In this document: one piece after another, positions 44,854-53,859 of the stretch
Numbering within the stretch: the first letter of the stretch is position 1
How the letters are laid out: the number at the start of each line of letters is the position of its first letter
Assembly (NCBI RefSeq): GCF_050107715.1
Contig: NZ_JBNILN010000001.1
Span: forward strand, 434,001-498,000
Direction of reading: 5' to 3'
Length of the DNA stretch: 64,000 bases
Source of the DNA: Metabacillus_B sp050107715
Lineage (GTDB): Bacteria; Bacillota; Bacilli; Bacillales; Bacillaceae
Notes under the pieces: generated by a model
What the model saw: the letters and a program-made list of their open reading frames with translations, nothing else
The model's database searches: none
Told to the model about the DNA's origin: nothing
Program-made: the position numbers and the translations under genes

Positions 44854-45651
44854 TTATTTTTTGCTAATAAATACTTTCGCCAGGTATTCAGCCCAGGCAC
44901 TATGCCCCTTAGAAGAAGGTCCATTCCCGTCTTCCTGCAGGTAAGCAGCCATCTCCTCAGAATCACCCGCCGGCCAGTTTCCCCAGTGGTTTAAAAAGGC
45001 ATATCCTGCTTTATCCGCAAACTCCTGAAGCTGCTCCACTTCTTTTGGATAATAAATGGCATTCTGCAGAGGATAGGAAGGCTGGAGCATAATCACGGCA
45101 TCCTTGCTTTGACTGCGGATCCCCTCAATCATCACAGAAAGGTTATCGAAGGTATTCTGAATGCCAACCTCTCCATTATCCTCAAGGATGAACGGCTCAA
45201 ATAACAGAAGATCCGGCTTCGCTTCTGCTGCCTTGCTGTAAAGTTTTTCCCCGATTACCTCTTTGGACGTCTTATCCTTAATAAAAATAGTCTCGATCTC
45301 CAATAAGCCTGACGGGTACTCCGCTTTGATCTGTTCTGTAAACTGATTGGCCCAGGAATCCTTCTCGCCATAGGCAGTATCCGAACCGAACAGAACGAGC
45401 TTTGCCGGCTTCCCTGTCTTTTCCGCCTGAACGATTGCCTTAGCAGCGGCAGGAGGCAGGTTTTTCGTTAAACCTTCCGCTTCCCCCATCGCGTTTGCAG
45501 CCGGCTGATCAGCAGCTGGTGCGGTTTCAGCCAATGCTTTCCCCGAAACAGCCGATGTCTGACTTTCTATTTTTTCATTCCAATATAGTTTTCCTGCTGT
45601 AATTCCGCTGATTGATACGAGCGCAGTAAGAACGACCGCTGTCTTTTTCAA
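44854..45651 (-). CDS. Secreted SGNH/GDSL-like hydrolase
   Basis: 265 residues from a TTG at 45651 with GGAGG 7 nt upstream. An N-terminal signal/anchor (MKKTAVVLTALVSISGITAG), then a low-complexity Ala/Pro linker to about 75. The domain begins LVLFGSDTAYGEKDSW (a GDS-like block I) and ends with GPSSKGHSAWAEYLAK, where the histidine fits SGNH block V, although the usual aspartate three before it is serine. Such proteins can be O-acetyl esterases acting on polysaccharides, which would suit its place beside the polysaccharide genes. The altered block V leaves activity uncertain. Confidence 0.8.
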   Translation of the reverse strand: MKKTAVVLTALVSISGITAGKLYWNEKIESQTSAVSGKALAETAPAADQPAANAMGEAEGLTKNLPPAAAKAIVQAEKTGKPAKLVLFGSDTAYGEKDSWANQFTEQIKAEYPSGLLEIETIFIKDKTSKEVIGEKLYSKAAEAKPDLLLFEPFILEDNGEVGIQNTFDNLSVMIEGIRSQSKDAVIMLQPSYPLQNAIYYPKEVEQLQEFADKAGYAFLNHWGNWPAGDSEEMAAYLQEDGNGPSSKGHSAWAEYLAKVFISKK

Positions 45652-45739
45652 AGCATTTCCTCCATAGTCAAAGTAACTTTTGATAGTATACTACAAAACG
45701 TGGAAATATTGGGGAATTTGTCGAACATTTTACACGTAT

Positions 45740-46423
45740 TTACAATGGGTGGGGGAGGCGGGTCTGGTGTAGGGGATTGGTTTGGTAGGGGAATGAACTT
45801 GGGGGCGGGGTGGTTTACTGGCGGAGGCGGGGGGAGAGAGCTTGGGGGCGGGGATTACTGGCGGGGTCTGTCCCGCACTGTGATAAAGGACTAAAGCTCC
45901 GGTACCATCCCGTCTATCCCTTGTGCCACAGAGCTTTCAAAGCACTCGCCTCTGGCCCGCACTGCTTTAAAGCGTTAAGGACCAGGCACCGTGCCTGGCC
46001 CCACTTTCGCTGCCGTACTAAAGCTCCGGCACCGGATCTGCCGCCCCTTGCTGCATAAGGTCTCGTTACGTCATGTCTCTGTCCCCCACCTCTTTACAGC
46101 GGTGAAGCTCCGGCACCCGCCCGCTCTACCTGGTATTAAAAGGTGGCGATGCTGGTGCCTCCGACCCCCGTTACGGTAAAGCATCTGGGGTCAGAGGCAG
46201 AAGCTGGTTGTCCTTACTCTCTCAGCTGTTTTGATGGCATGGGGACGGAGAAGGGCTAGTAGACATAATTGGGGTCGGAGGCTGCCTCCGACCCGGATTT
46301 TCTGCCATTTCGGGGACAGAGGGGTGATCATGTCATCCCTTGTCGTTTATGAGTTCAACCAGAGCGGGGACAGAGGTTTAGTGCTTTAGCATAGCAAGGG
46401 ACGGAGGCAAGAAGTGCGTTTCA
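45740..46423. repeat. REP-like mosaic repeat cluster 3
   Basis: Non-coding. The left edge (45745-45860) is strongly G-rich (GGTGGGGGAGGCGGGT, CTTGGGGGCGGGG repeated). It is followed by AAAGCTCCGGTACC/GGCACC modules, a class B palindrome at 45979-46002, a class A palindrome at 46271-46294 preceded by AGTAGACATAATT, and GGGGACAGAGG half-sites. The G-rich edge again faces the promoter side of the neighbouring minus-strand gene, as in clusters 1 and 2. Confidence 0.87.
46271..46294. repeat. Class A palindrome with a compensated base-pair change
   Basis: GGGGTCGGAGG faces CCTCCGACCC. The other full copies have A in place of this T in the left arm and T in place of this A in the right arm, so pairing is kept. 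Confidence 0.85.
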
Positions 46424-46460
46424 AAATAAAAGTGCTCAGAGCATAAACTCTGAGCACTTT
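46424..46460 (-). terminator. Terminator of the 316-aa surface protein gene
   Basis: AAAGTGCTCAGAG pairs with its complement around a 6-nt loop. The arm matches that of the NlpC/P60 terminator except for a compensated pair (GTGCTC versus GTACTC). Confidence 0.85.
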
Positions 46461-46470
46461 GATCCTGTCC

Positions 46471-47421
46471 TTATTTCCCGTTGATGATTTCCCTCAATTG
46501 GACTTCATCTTCGTTCAAATCATTTAGGATTTGTTCTGGCAGCGGCTTGTACACGCCTGTTTTTTTCAGGTCCTCTGCTTTTTTCTTCAGAGCATCCAAT
46601 TCAGGCAGCCGGGCTTTTGCTTTATCTTTCTGAGCCTGCTCTGATGACTGGGCCAGTTTGAACAATTCGCTCATGAGACGGTAGCGGGAGATTTCGTACA
46701 TGGAACGGGCGATTTCTTTTTTGCCGGGCTGAATGTAGGCTTCCAGCAGCTGGTTTCGCGTCGTTCTTCCTGAAACGTAGCCGATTCGCTTGTCTGTTTC
46801 ACTTATGTGCTTTTTCAGGTAATCATACATATTATTGGCATAATAAATGCTCTTGTCCTGATCAATTAAAATTCTGTAGCCGTCAATGTAGGTAGAGGTA
46901 TATTCACCTTCCACTACCGCTTCTTTTTTGAGCAGGGAATTGGTGATTTCCGGGTCGAGGGCTGGCAGGTTTGCTGATTTTTTCACTTCAGCTGTACGTC
47001 TTTTCAGCCGGTCCAAAACGCCGAGATCCTGATCAATTTTGTAATCGGGCGTGTAAATTCTCGTCTCCATTTTTTCCAGCAGACGGTATTGAGAGATCTC
47101 GTATGTTGTTTTATCCCTTGCAGCTTTAGCAGGGCTGATGTACTTTGTCAAAAGAGCCTGGCGCCTGCTTGCCCCTGAGACTTTTCCAATTAAAATTTCC
47201 GTCGATTTGATGGCGTTCAGTACTCCATTGTACTGACTGTCAATGACAGACATTTTTTTCGTTCCAATGGCTTGCTCATAAGCTTTTGTTTTTGCGGCCA
47301 AAGCGTTTCCGCTTTTGTCAGCCTGGACATAAGCCTGTGATGCAGCAACGGCGGCCGGGGCGGTATGGAATGCACTGATCAGCATAAACGTTCCGATTCC
47401 TGCCAGTAAAACTTTCTTCAT
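46471..47421 (-). CDS. Exported protein made of two SbsC-like helical modules (316 aa)
   Basis: Signal peptide to about residue 26 (AAVAAS). The rest is all helical and consists of two copies of the shared module: IGKVSGASRRQALLTKYI then PAKAARD and YEISQYRLL (about 80-125), and IGYVSGRTTRNQLLEAYI then PGKKEIARSMYEISRYRLM (about 217-262). There is no catalytic domain, so it looks like a free-standing version of the tail found on the peptidases and nucleotidase in this window. It may coat the wall polymer, compete for it, or act as a small S-layer-like protein (all inference). ATG with AGGAGG upstream; monocistronic. Confidence 0.85.
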   Translation of the reverse strand: MKKVLLAGIGTFMLISAFHTAPAAVAASQAYVQADKSGNALAAKTKAYEQAIGTKKMSVIDSQYNGVLNAIKSTEILIGKVSGASRRQALLTKYISPAKAARDKTTYEISQYRLLEKMETRIYTPDYKIDQDLGVLDRLKRRTAEVKKSANLPALDPEITNSLLKKEAVVEGEYTSTYIDGYRILIDQDKSIYYANNMYDYLKKHISETDKRIGYVSGRTTRNQLLEAYIQPGKKEIARSMYEISRYRLMSELFKLAQSSEQAQKDKAKARLPELDALKKKAEDLKKTGVYKPLPEQILNDLNEDEVQLREIINGK

Positions 47422-47647
47422 TTTGTTCCTCCTATTGTGCTGTTATCTTTCTCACCGTAAGCTTGTTCTACCTTAAAGTATATAGGGGAATCGTCCCTTT
47501 TTACAGGGTAGAATTTCCTTTCATGAAAAACTTTACGTATTTTTTACGAAAAGACTGGTTACAGCGTCTGCTACAATCAAAGCCCCCTGTCCTCGCTGCT
47601 CTTAGCTCGGAGTCTCAGCCTTCCGCTCCACTCAACAGGTGTAAAAA

Positions 47648-47980
47648 TTAATACTGCGCTTTAATAATTCCATAATTTACCTTACTGTTTTCAAGAGACG
47701 TTTTCCCTGAGGGCTTGACGATATAACAGCTCAAACCTGAAACCCTCTGTACGAGCCTTCCCCCCGCCTTTTGATGGGCAGTCGCAGAGATTGGTGTTTT
47801 GTATTTGATCATGAGCGTGTGCTGATCAAAGGGTTCTGATTGGTCTTTCGTTTTTACACTCTGGCTGCCGGCAAGCATTTCTTTAAGGGCGGTCTCTGTT
47901 TTTGGCCCTTTTTCCGCTGCTGCAGCAGAAGCTCCCGGCAAAGCCCCGATCATCAATACGGCTGCCATTACCATGCTCAT
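47648..47980 (-). pseudogene. Truncated secreted protease: signal peptide and propeptide only
   Basis: 110 residues. A signal-peptide-like core (VMAAVLMIGALPGASA) is followed by TLMIKYKTPISATAHQKAGG and VSGLSCYIVKP, which look like the inhibitor-I9-type propeptide of S8 proteases. A stop comes where the catalytic domain should begin. No ribosome site precedes the ATG, and a GTG-AAG-AAG start just upstream is in another frame, hinting at a frameshift as well. I read it as the remnant of a subtilase gene; a free-standing propeptide-type protease inhibitor is the alternative. Confidence 0.5.
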
Positions 47981-48148
47981 GATTTTTCTATGGCTTCTTC
48001 ACACTGTTACCCCCGGCATCTCATATGTGGAATATAATTCCACTAATGTAAATACGACGGACCCGGTCTATTTCCTTTCCCAAAAAAGCTATTTTTTATG
48101 CGACAATATATGAGAAAAATTTCCCGGGGAATGGAGATTGTGGTCACA

Positions 48149-48180
48149 AAAAGTCGGAGTGCAGGTAATCCTGCACTCCG
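48149..48180 (-). terminator. Terminator of the 1452-aa gene
   Basis: CGGAGTGCAGG pairs perfectly with its complement around a 4-nt loop; on the minus strand TTTTT follows. Confidence 0.95.
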
Positions 48181-48190
48181 GTGGCTCGCC

Positions 48191-51100
48191 TTATTTTTTC
48201 TTAAAGCTCCAGATGTCTGAAATGGTTCTGCCCGTATACCGGTCCCGTACTTCCGCATACCAGGAGTACTCTGATCCGGCCCTTAATCCATTCCACTTCA
48301 CTGATGCCATGCCCCCGCTTTTGATTTTTTGTTTTTTACCGATCCGCTCATCCGTGAAAATGTTTACGGCGAAATAATCGGTTGCTACGCGTTTTTCCAT
48401 TGGGGACAGATCCAGGTTTAACGTGAATTCATCTTTATTCGGGAAATCTTCAGGGTTATAAAAATTGTAATCATCCAAATAAGGAGAATACGTATTGACG
48501 ATAATCCGGTTGTCATCTGCATCAAAGTGCAGCAGCCTCATATACCCTTGGCCGCCCTCTGGACCGGATTGATAGTCTGCAAGGATTTGCGGCACAGACC
48601 GGTCCGGTTTCCCGTCCCCATTGTCATCAATTTCATCGGTGTAAACCCGGCTCTCATGGTAGTGGCCGCTCAGCACCGCGATCACATTTTGATTTGGAAC
48701 AACGATTTCCTGGAAAAGCTTTTCTCCCAGAGGGTGTCTGGTTCCGGTTGCCATTAAATACTCATGGAAATTAAGAATGGCTTTCCGGTCTGGATGCTCG
48801 CTCAGCACCTTATTCATCCAGGCAATGCTTTCATCATCCACGCCCCAGCCCATATACACCATGATGTAGTCATTTCCATTCGCAGAGATTAAATCATAGT
48901 GCCCTTTATTGTTTTGGTAGGATTCACCATAATGCGGCTGGTCTTTAAATCGGTTTTCACCAAAGTATTTCCCGTATTGGCTGTAGTCACTTGTTTTGTG
49001 ATCAACATCGTGATTGCCTGCCAGGACCCCGTATGGAACGTTCGCATCCTCGAGCGTTTTCATATATTGATCGGCTGCTTTCCACTGGTAATCCTGGTTC
49101 GCCATATTGACGAGATCCCCGGTGTGAAAAACGTACTTAATTTTCATTTCTTCTTTTTTGTCTGCAATCCACTTTGTCTGTGAATCGTAAATGTGCGGAT
49201 AGGTTTCTGAATAATACTGTGTATCCGATATCCAGACAAACGTATAATCATAGTCATCAGAGGAGGCTGGGATTTCATCCTGAATCATCACGTTAATTTT
49301 GCTGTCCTTTACGAAATCAGCGGCAGCCGCCTCTCCTTTAAGCTCAAAATCCTCTTTTCCTGCAATGGTCCCGTCAATGACAGACCAATGGGAAATGGAA
49401 TGGTTCCAGGCGTACATCGTCACTTTACGGCCTTCCAGAGAATGTCCTTCCCACGAAAGCTCAATCCGGTCATTCTCATCGACGCTGCTATCCACTTTCA
49501 CATCAAAGCGGTGATACGGAAACTCGGTGCTCGAGTCTGTTGTCACATATTGATTGTCATTCTTTTCTGTGAGTGCTCTCTCCTGATCAGTAAACGCTTT
49601 TTCCCCTTCCGGTACCTGGGTGGCAGGCGGCTCTGTTTCGGCTGTGTTTTTATAAGCGTTTACTTGCCCCTTTAGGCTCGCGTCATAGCGGAAACCTTTC
49701 AAAAAGGACACCGTTAAGTCATCACCTGTTGGATCCGAGGCCTGAACGGTCAGAATCGGATCACTCTTACCTTTTTCATTCATTTTCGGACTGATCAGGC
49801 GTGGCTGATTCGGGTTTTCAGCCGCTGTCTCAAAACGGATCGTCTGTTCTGCGGCATTCCCCGCTTTATCAGCTGCTTTAATATACAGGGTATGGTCTCC
49901 CGGTTCCATCTTTGAGGCAGATGCCTTTTGAGGAAGCTCAATGATTTTGCCATCCAATTTCACTTCTGTTTTGCTGATGCCGGAAAGCTTGTCTTTGACC
50001 CGCGCATCCAATTTAAATGAACCTTTGTATTCTTTTCCTTCTATTATAGTAGGTTTTATCTCGGGAGCCGTATTATCCACGATGACGTTTCGCGTAAAGG
50101 ACTGTTTTTCATCCTTTACCGTCAGCTGGTGTTTGCCGTCCTTTACTTCTCCGGTATTCCATATGTAGGAGCTCGCCTGAAGGTGCTCATCCTTCAAATC
50201 AAAATGAAAATCCATCATTTTTGAGCCGCCTGCGCCATCTCCAATATTTACATTCTGATCCGGATCGGGGTGGGCAGGGTCATGAATAATTGTTCCGTCT
50301 CTAAGAATGAGCCGAGGATGCTTCATATCAAAATCGTCCCTGTTTTCAAGCGAGTCCATATCAAACGGGGTCGCCTTCGTCCCTGAACGGACAGTGATGA
50401 CGTTGTCTCCGGCCTTAAGACGGCTCGGGTCTACCGGCACATATATGGTCTGCCAGTTCATAATAAAATCATCAAAAATGCGGAGGACATCGTCACCCAT
50501 CGTAATCCCGTTTTGGAAAAACGTATTAACGTTGTTTACCTCAAAGGCAAAATAAGCTTCATGCTCAAGAGAGGGGGCTGCCTTCGCTGCAAAAGGATTT
50601 CCGTCCAACAAAAGCTGTCCACCCCGGGGAGCTGTCCTCAGAACTCGTTCCCCTGCTGCAAATTCCCCTTCTTTCAAGTTCATCCTTAGAGGGGATGAAT
50701 CTAACGTGCTGGTAATCTTAACTGTGACCGGCTCGGTTTCAATTTCATTTTTCCCATCCGATACAACGAAATAATATTCAAGGGACTTTTTCCCGATTAG
50801 ATCAGGAGAATAGACGGTATGGTGAAATAATGTATCATTGTAATCCTGCTTGATGATTTTTTCTTTGAATTCGCCGCTGTCTGTTCTCACATACAGCTTT
50901 ACCGACTTCACTTCCTGGTCATCCAGCGCTTCTGCAGTAATCTTGAAATCCTTTAACTCGTCCGTTTCTGTTCGCTTTGTCAAATCCTCAATGGCCGGAT
51001 TCTCTTGGTCATCCTTTATTTGCACAGGTGTAGACGGCACCTGGTAGGAACTGACCTTTCCGGGAGTGGCCGCTTCCTTCCCGGCGTTCACCTTAAGCTG

Positions 51101-52549
51101 TGTTTTAGATCCGTCCTGCGGAAACGTATAATTGATTCCTTTATCCGTCACCGGATCCAGCACATTTGGAACATCGTTGTAATACGCCACATTCACTTCC
51201 CTGCCGGCATTCGTGGCCACGACCAGTCCTCTCATTAACGTGTTGGACATGCCGTCGCTGTAAACCTTCACCAGCTCTTCATTTTCTTTAAGCGAACTCC
51301 CGTAATTCCGGTTAAAATCCGCTGTGGTTTTATCCCCGTTGGAGGAATTGATGATCCAGAACGTCAGCGTTTTTCCGGAAGGAATGACCACATCATCCGG
51401 AATAGACGGCCAGACGACATCTGTCGCCGCTTCGGCACCGGAACGATACTGAAGCTTATAGTTTTTGAAATTCACATCTTCGTTTGTATTGTTATAGACT
51501 TCAATGAATTCATAGCCATCTGCCGCTCCCGTATTCGATGAATTCGGGACCGCCTCCGTTATAAGCAGCGGAGGAACATTTTCAGGCTTGCCTTTTACCG
51601 GCTCTATCGCAACCGGGAACTCTTTTGTCTTCTCGGTGTTTTGCCCGTCGCTTGCTTCTATGTAGTACGTCATATCCGACACAGCTTCCATTCCCGGGAT
51701 CTCGCCCTTGTATTCAGCCGGAGAACCCTGAGAGGCTTTCATCGGAACGGTTGAAAAATCAGACTGATCGGTCCGTTTATAATGGACCTGCACCTGAGCA
51801 ACCTTTTGGTCATCTGTAACCTCAGCCTGAACCGGCACAGGCGAAAAAGCTTTGCCGCCGGAAACTGGCTCATGCTTAATTTCAGGCGGTACGGAATCAC
51901 TTTTCGTTTCCTTTAGTGCCTGCTCCTCATCTATTGCACCCGGTGTTGGAGCAGCCAGACGTTTATAGGTTTTCATTGCTGTGCCTGATTCTGGTGCTCT
52001 GAAATGGACATCAAGCCCCGCATCACTTATATCATCCATTGTATAAGAAGCGGATACGACTGAATCATCTCCGTCCTTGATTAAAAGGCCTCTGTCTCCT
52101 CCATTGTAAAATCCGGCAAATCCTTCTGTGAACGGAATCAGCTCATCCGCCGTGAGACGGACGCCGTACTGCTTATTAAAATCCTCTGCCGTTTTGCCGC
52201 CATTGTTGAACCATAGAACAGCGGATTTCCCAGGATCAATAACCTGATCAGGAATAGGAATTTCTTTGTCGCTTGCGGGGGTCTTTGTATACTGATAGAT
52301 AAAGGTAAATTGAGATAAATCAATCGGAGCGTCTGTCGGATTATGCAGTTCGAAAAATTCATAGGAATCAGCCCCTGCATTATTTGGGGATATTTCTGTA
52401 ATCAGCAGATGAGACGCCTTAGCCGGCTGGCCCATCGTACGGTTAAATGCTTCTGCCGTAAGGTTAAAAAAGGAAGAAAGGAAACCAAAGCCGTTTAATA
52501 ACAGAAAGATCGCTATCGAACCAATCCAGATCGCTGCATGTTTTCTCAT
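48191..52549 (-). CDS. Giant secreted protein: two lamin-tail domains and a metallophosphoesterase (1452 aa)
   Basis: N-terminal signal/anchor (residues 8-33). Lamin-tail domain 1 at about 44-205 (LLITEISPNNAGADSYEFFELHN), domain 2 at about 325-500 (LLITEAVPNS...YEFIEVYN). Ig-like beta domains lie in between and after. A beta-rich region around 620-790 may bind carbohydrate. A calcineurin-like phosphoesterase occupies about 1102-1370 with WISDTQ, HTGDLVN, GNHD and GHYHESR metal-binding motifs, and a fibronectin-like tail ends the protein. It probably hydrolyses extracellular phosphoesters. No LPXTG or S-layer-homology anchor was seen. ATG with GGGAGGC upstream; monocistronic. Confidence 0.9.
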   Translation of the reverse strand: MRKHAAIWIGSIAIFLLLNGFGFLSSFFNLTAEAFNRTMGQPAKASHLLITEISPNNAGADSYEFFELHNPTDAPIDLSQFTFIYQYTKTPASDKEIPIPDQVIDPGKSAVLWFNNGGKTAEDFNKQYGVRLTADELIPFTEGFAGFYNGGDRGLLIKDGDDSVVSASYTMDDISDAGLDVHFRAPESGTAMKTYKRLAAPTPGAIDEEQALKETKSDSVPPEIKHEPVSGGKAFSPVPVQAEVTDDQKVAQVQVHYKRTDQSDFSTVPMKASQGSPAEYKGEIPGMEAVSDMTYYIEASDGQNTEKTKEFPVAIEPVKGKPENVPPLLITEAVPNSSNTGAADGYEFIEVYNNTNEDVNFKNYKLQYRSGAEAATDVVWPSIPDDVVIPSGKTLTFWIINSSNGDKTTADFNRNYGSSLKENEELVKVYSDGMSNTLMRGLVVATNAGREVNVAYYNDVPNVLDPVTDKGINYTFPQDGSKTQLKVNAGKEAATPGKVSSYQVPSTPVQIKDDQENPAIEDLTKRTETDELKDFKITAEALDDQEVKSVKLYVRTDSGEFKEKIIKQDYNDTLFHHTVYSPDLIGKKSLEYYFVVSDGKNEIETEPVTVKITSTLDSSPLRMNLKEGEFAAGERVLRTAPRGGQLLLDGNPFAAKAAPSLEHEAYFAFEVNNVNTFFQNGITMGDDVLRIFDDFIMNWQTIYVPVDPSRLKAGDNVITVRSGTKATPFDMDSLENRDDFDMKHPRLILRDGTIIHDPAHPDPDQNVNIGDGAGGSKMMDFHFDLKDEHLQASSYIWNTGEVKDGKHQLTVKDEKQSFTRNVIVDNTAPEIKPTIIEGKEYKGSFKLDARVKDKLSGISKTEVKLDGKIIELPQKASASKMEPGDHTLYIKAADKAGNAAEQTIRFETAAENPNQPRLISPKMNEKGKSDPILTVQASDPTGDDLTVSFLKGFRYDASLKGQVNAYKNTAETEPPATQVPEGEKAFTDQERALTEKNDNQYVTTDSSTEFPYHRFDVKVDSSVDENDRIELSWEGHSLEGRKVTMYAWNHSISHWSVIDGTIAGKEDFELKGEAAAADFVKDSKINVMIQDEIPASSDDYDYTFVWISDTQYYSETYPHIYDSQTKWIADKKEEMKIKYVFHTGDLVNMANQDYQWKAADQYMKTLEDANVPYGVLAGNHDVDHKTSDYSQYGKYFGENRFKDQPHYGESYQNNKGHYDLISANGNDYIMVYMGWGVDDESIAWMNKVLSEHPDRKAILNFHEYLMATGTRHPLGEKLFQEIVVPNQNVIAVLSGHYHESRVYTDEIDDNGDGKPDRSVPQILADYQSGPEGGQGYMRLLHFDADDNRIIVNTYSPYLDDYNFYNPEDFPNKDEFTLNLDLSPMEKRVATDYFAVNIFTDERIGKKQKIKSGGMASVKWNGLRAGSEYSWYAEVRDRYTGRTISDIWSFKKK

Positions 52550-52889
52550 ACGTGCCTCCCGGTAGAAATAGTTAACATCATTTTACAAAACTGATGCTAA
52601 GCCATAACGGGGAGTTCTTTAAGGGTTCATTAATTTTCAGCGAAGGAACTTATTAGAAAAATTTACAATTTTCTTCTTGATTTCTGTTTGATATGTGAAA
52701 CATTTCCTAGTCTCCATCCGTCTATATATACAGGACGAGAGAATCTGCAAACCTTCCTTTTAAGAATAATATTTTTAAAAAAGATAGACTTTTTCCTCAA
52801 ATTATGTCAAAATTCTTTCAGTTACACTAACAATTCTATCCATTTATTCTATTGGACTGCATATATTTTAGAAACGAGGGCGAAAGTGA

Positions 52890-53828
52890 TTGAGAACACA
52901 ACAAAAGAAAAAGAAAAAAACCTGGCTGTGGGTGACGCTTTCTGTAATTGGTGTATTGCTGATCGGTTCAGCGCTGTATTTAGGCTATTTAATCAAACGG
53001 ACGAACGATACAGTATCCGTCATTCAGGAAAAGGTAGACATCGAAAGTCTCGAGCCTCCTGCAGACCTGGCCAAAAAAGAACCCATTTCCATACTCCTGA
53101 TGGGAGTGGATGAAAGACAAGGCGATGTCGGCCGCTCGGACTCCCTTATCTATATGACCGTAAACCCAAATAAAAAAGAAATGCACATGGTCAGCATCCC
53201 GCGGGATACGCGGACAGAAATCATCGGCCATAATACGACAGACAAAATCAATCACGCTTATGCGTTCGGCGGAACAAAAATGGCCATTGAAACCGTGCAG
53301 AACTTCCTCGGCGTCAATGTCGATTATTTTGTAAAAGTAAACATGGAGAGCTTCAAACAAATTGTCGACGCAGTCGGTGGCGTTGAAATTAATAACCACC
53401 TCGCATTCGAATACGAAGGCGAATCCTTCCAGGAAGGACCGACTCAGCTGGACGGGGAATCAGCACTCAAATACTCCAGAATGCGTTATGAAGATCCGGC
53501 AGGAGACACAGGCCGCCAGCTGCGTCAGCGAAAAATTATTGAAGCGGTCATCGCAAAAGGAGCCAACATTCAATCCATCAATAAATTCAGCGACATGCTT
53601 GGAGTTGTCGAAAACAACGTGAAAACGAACCTTTCCTTTGACGACATGTGGAGCATGGTCTCAAACTACCGCGAAGCAAGCGGAACAATGGTTCAGCACA
53701 CAATTGAAGGCAATGGAACGAAAATCGATGGCATCTGGTACCTTGAGGTGCCTGAAGAGAACCGCAACGCCATCACAGACAAACTAAAGGCCAGCCTGGA
53801 GATTGCTCCAAGCACAGCCAGCAAATGA
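52890..53828 (+). CDS. Second LCP family wall-polymer ligase (TagT/U/V type)
   Basis: 312 residues from a TTG at 52890 with GAGGG 9 nt upstream. Basic start (QQKKKKK), one membrane segment (about 13-33) and an LCP domain (about 65-215) with SILLMGVDERQGDVGRSDSL, SIPRDTRTEI, and YSRMRYEDPAGDTGRQLRQR conserved blocks. It shares the same core motifs as the tagU product at 13234 but has no C-terminal extension. It would attach a lipid-linked polymer to peptidoglycan; the diacetamido-uronate polymer of this window is a plausible substrate by proximity. Divergent from the 1452-aa gene. Confidence 0.95.
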   Translation: MRTQQKKKKKTWLWVTLSVIGVLLIGSALYLGYLIKRTNDTVSVIQEKVDIESLEPPADLAKKEPISILLMGVDERQGDVGRSDSLIYMTVNPNKKEMHMVSIPRDTRTEIIGHNTTDKINHAYAFGGTKMAIETVQNFLGVNVDYFVKVNMESFKQIVDAVGGVEINNHLAFEYEGESFQEGPTQLDGESALKYSRMRYEDPAGDTGRQLRQRKIIEAVIAKGANIQSINKFSDMLGVVENNVKTNLSFDDMWSMVSNYREASGTMVQHTIEGNGTKIDGIWYLEVPEENRNAITDKLKASLEIAPSTASK

Positions 53829-53853
53829 GAACCCGGATGAACCGGGTTTTTTT
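53829..53853 (+). terminator. Terminator of the second LCP gene
   Basis: AACCCGG pairs with CCGGGTT around a 5-nt loop, followed by TTTTT. Confidence 0.92.
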
Positions 53854-53859
53854 CTTTGG

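Noticed and set aside
44568..44966. 132-codon minus-strand frame with a basic C-terminus
   Set aside because: It overlaps the SGNH-like gene in another frame, has no ribosome site, and I could not recognise a transposase or other family; at most a remnant.
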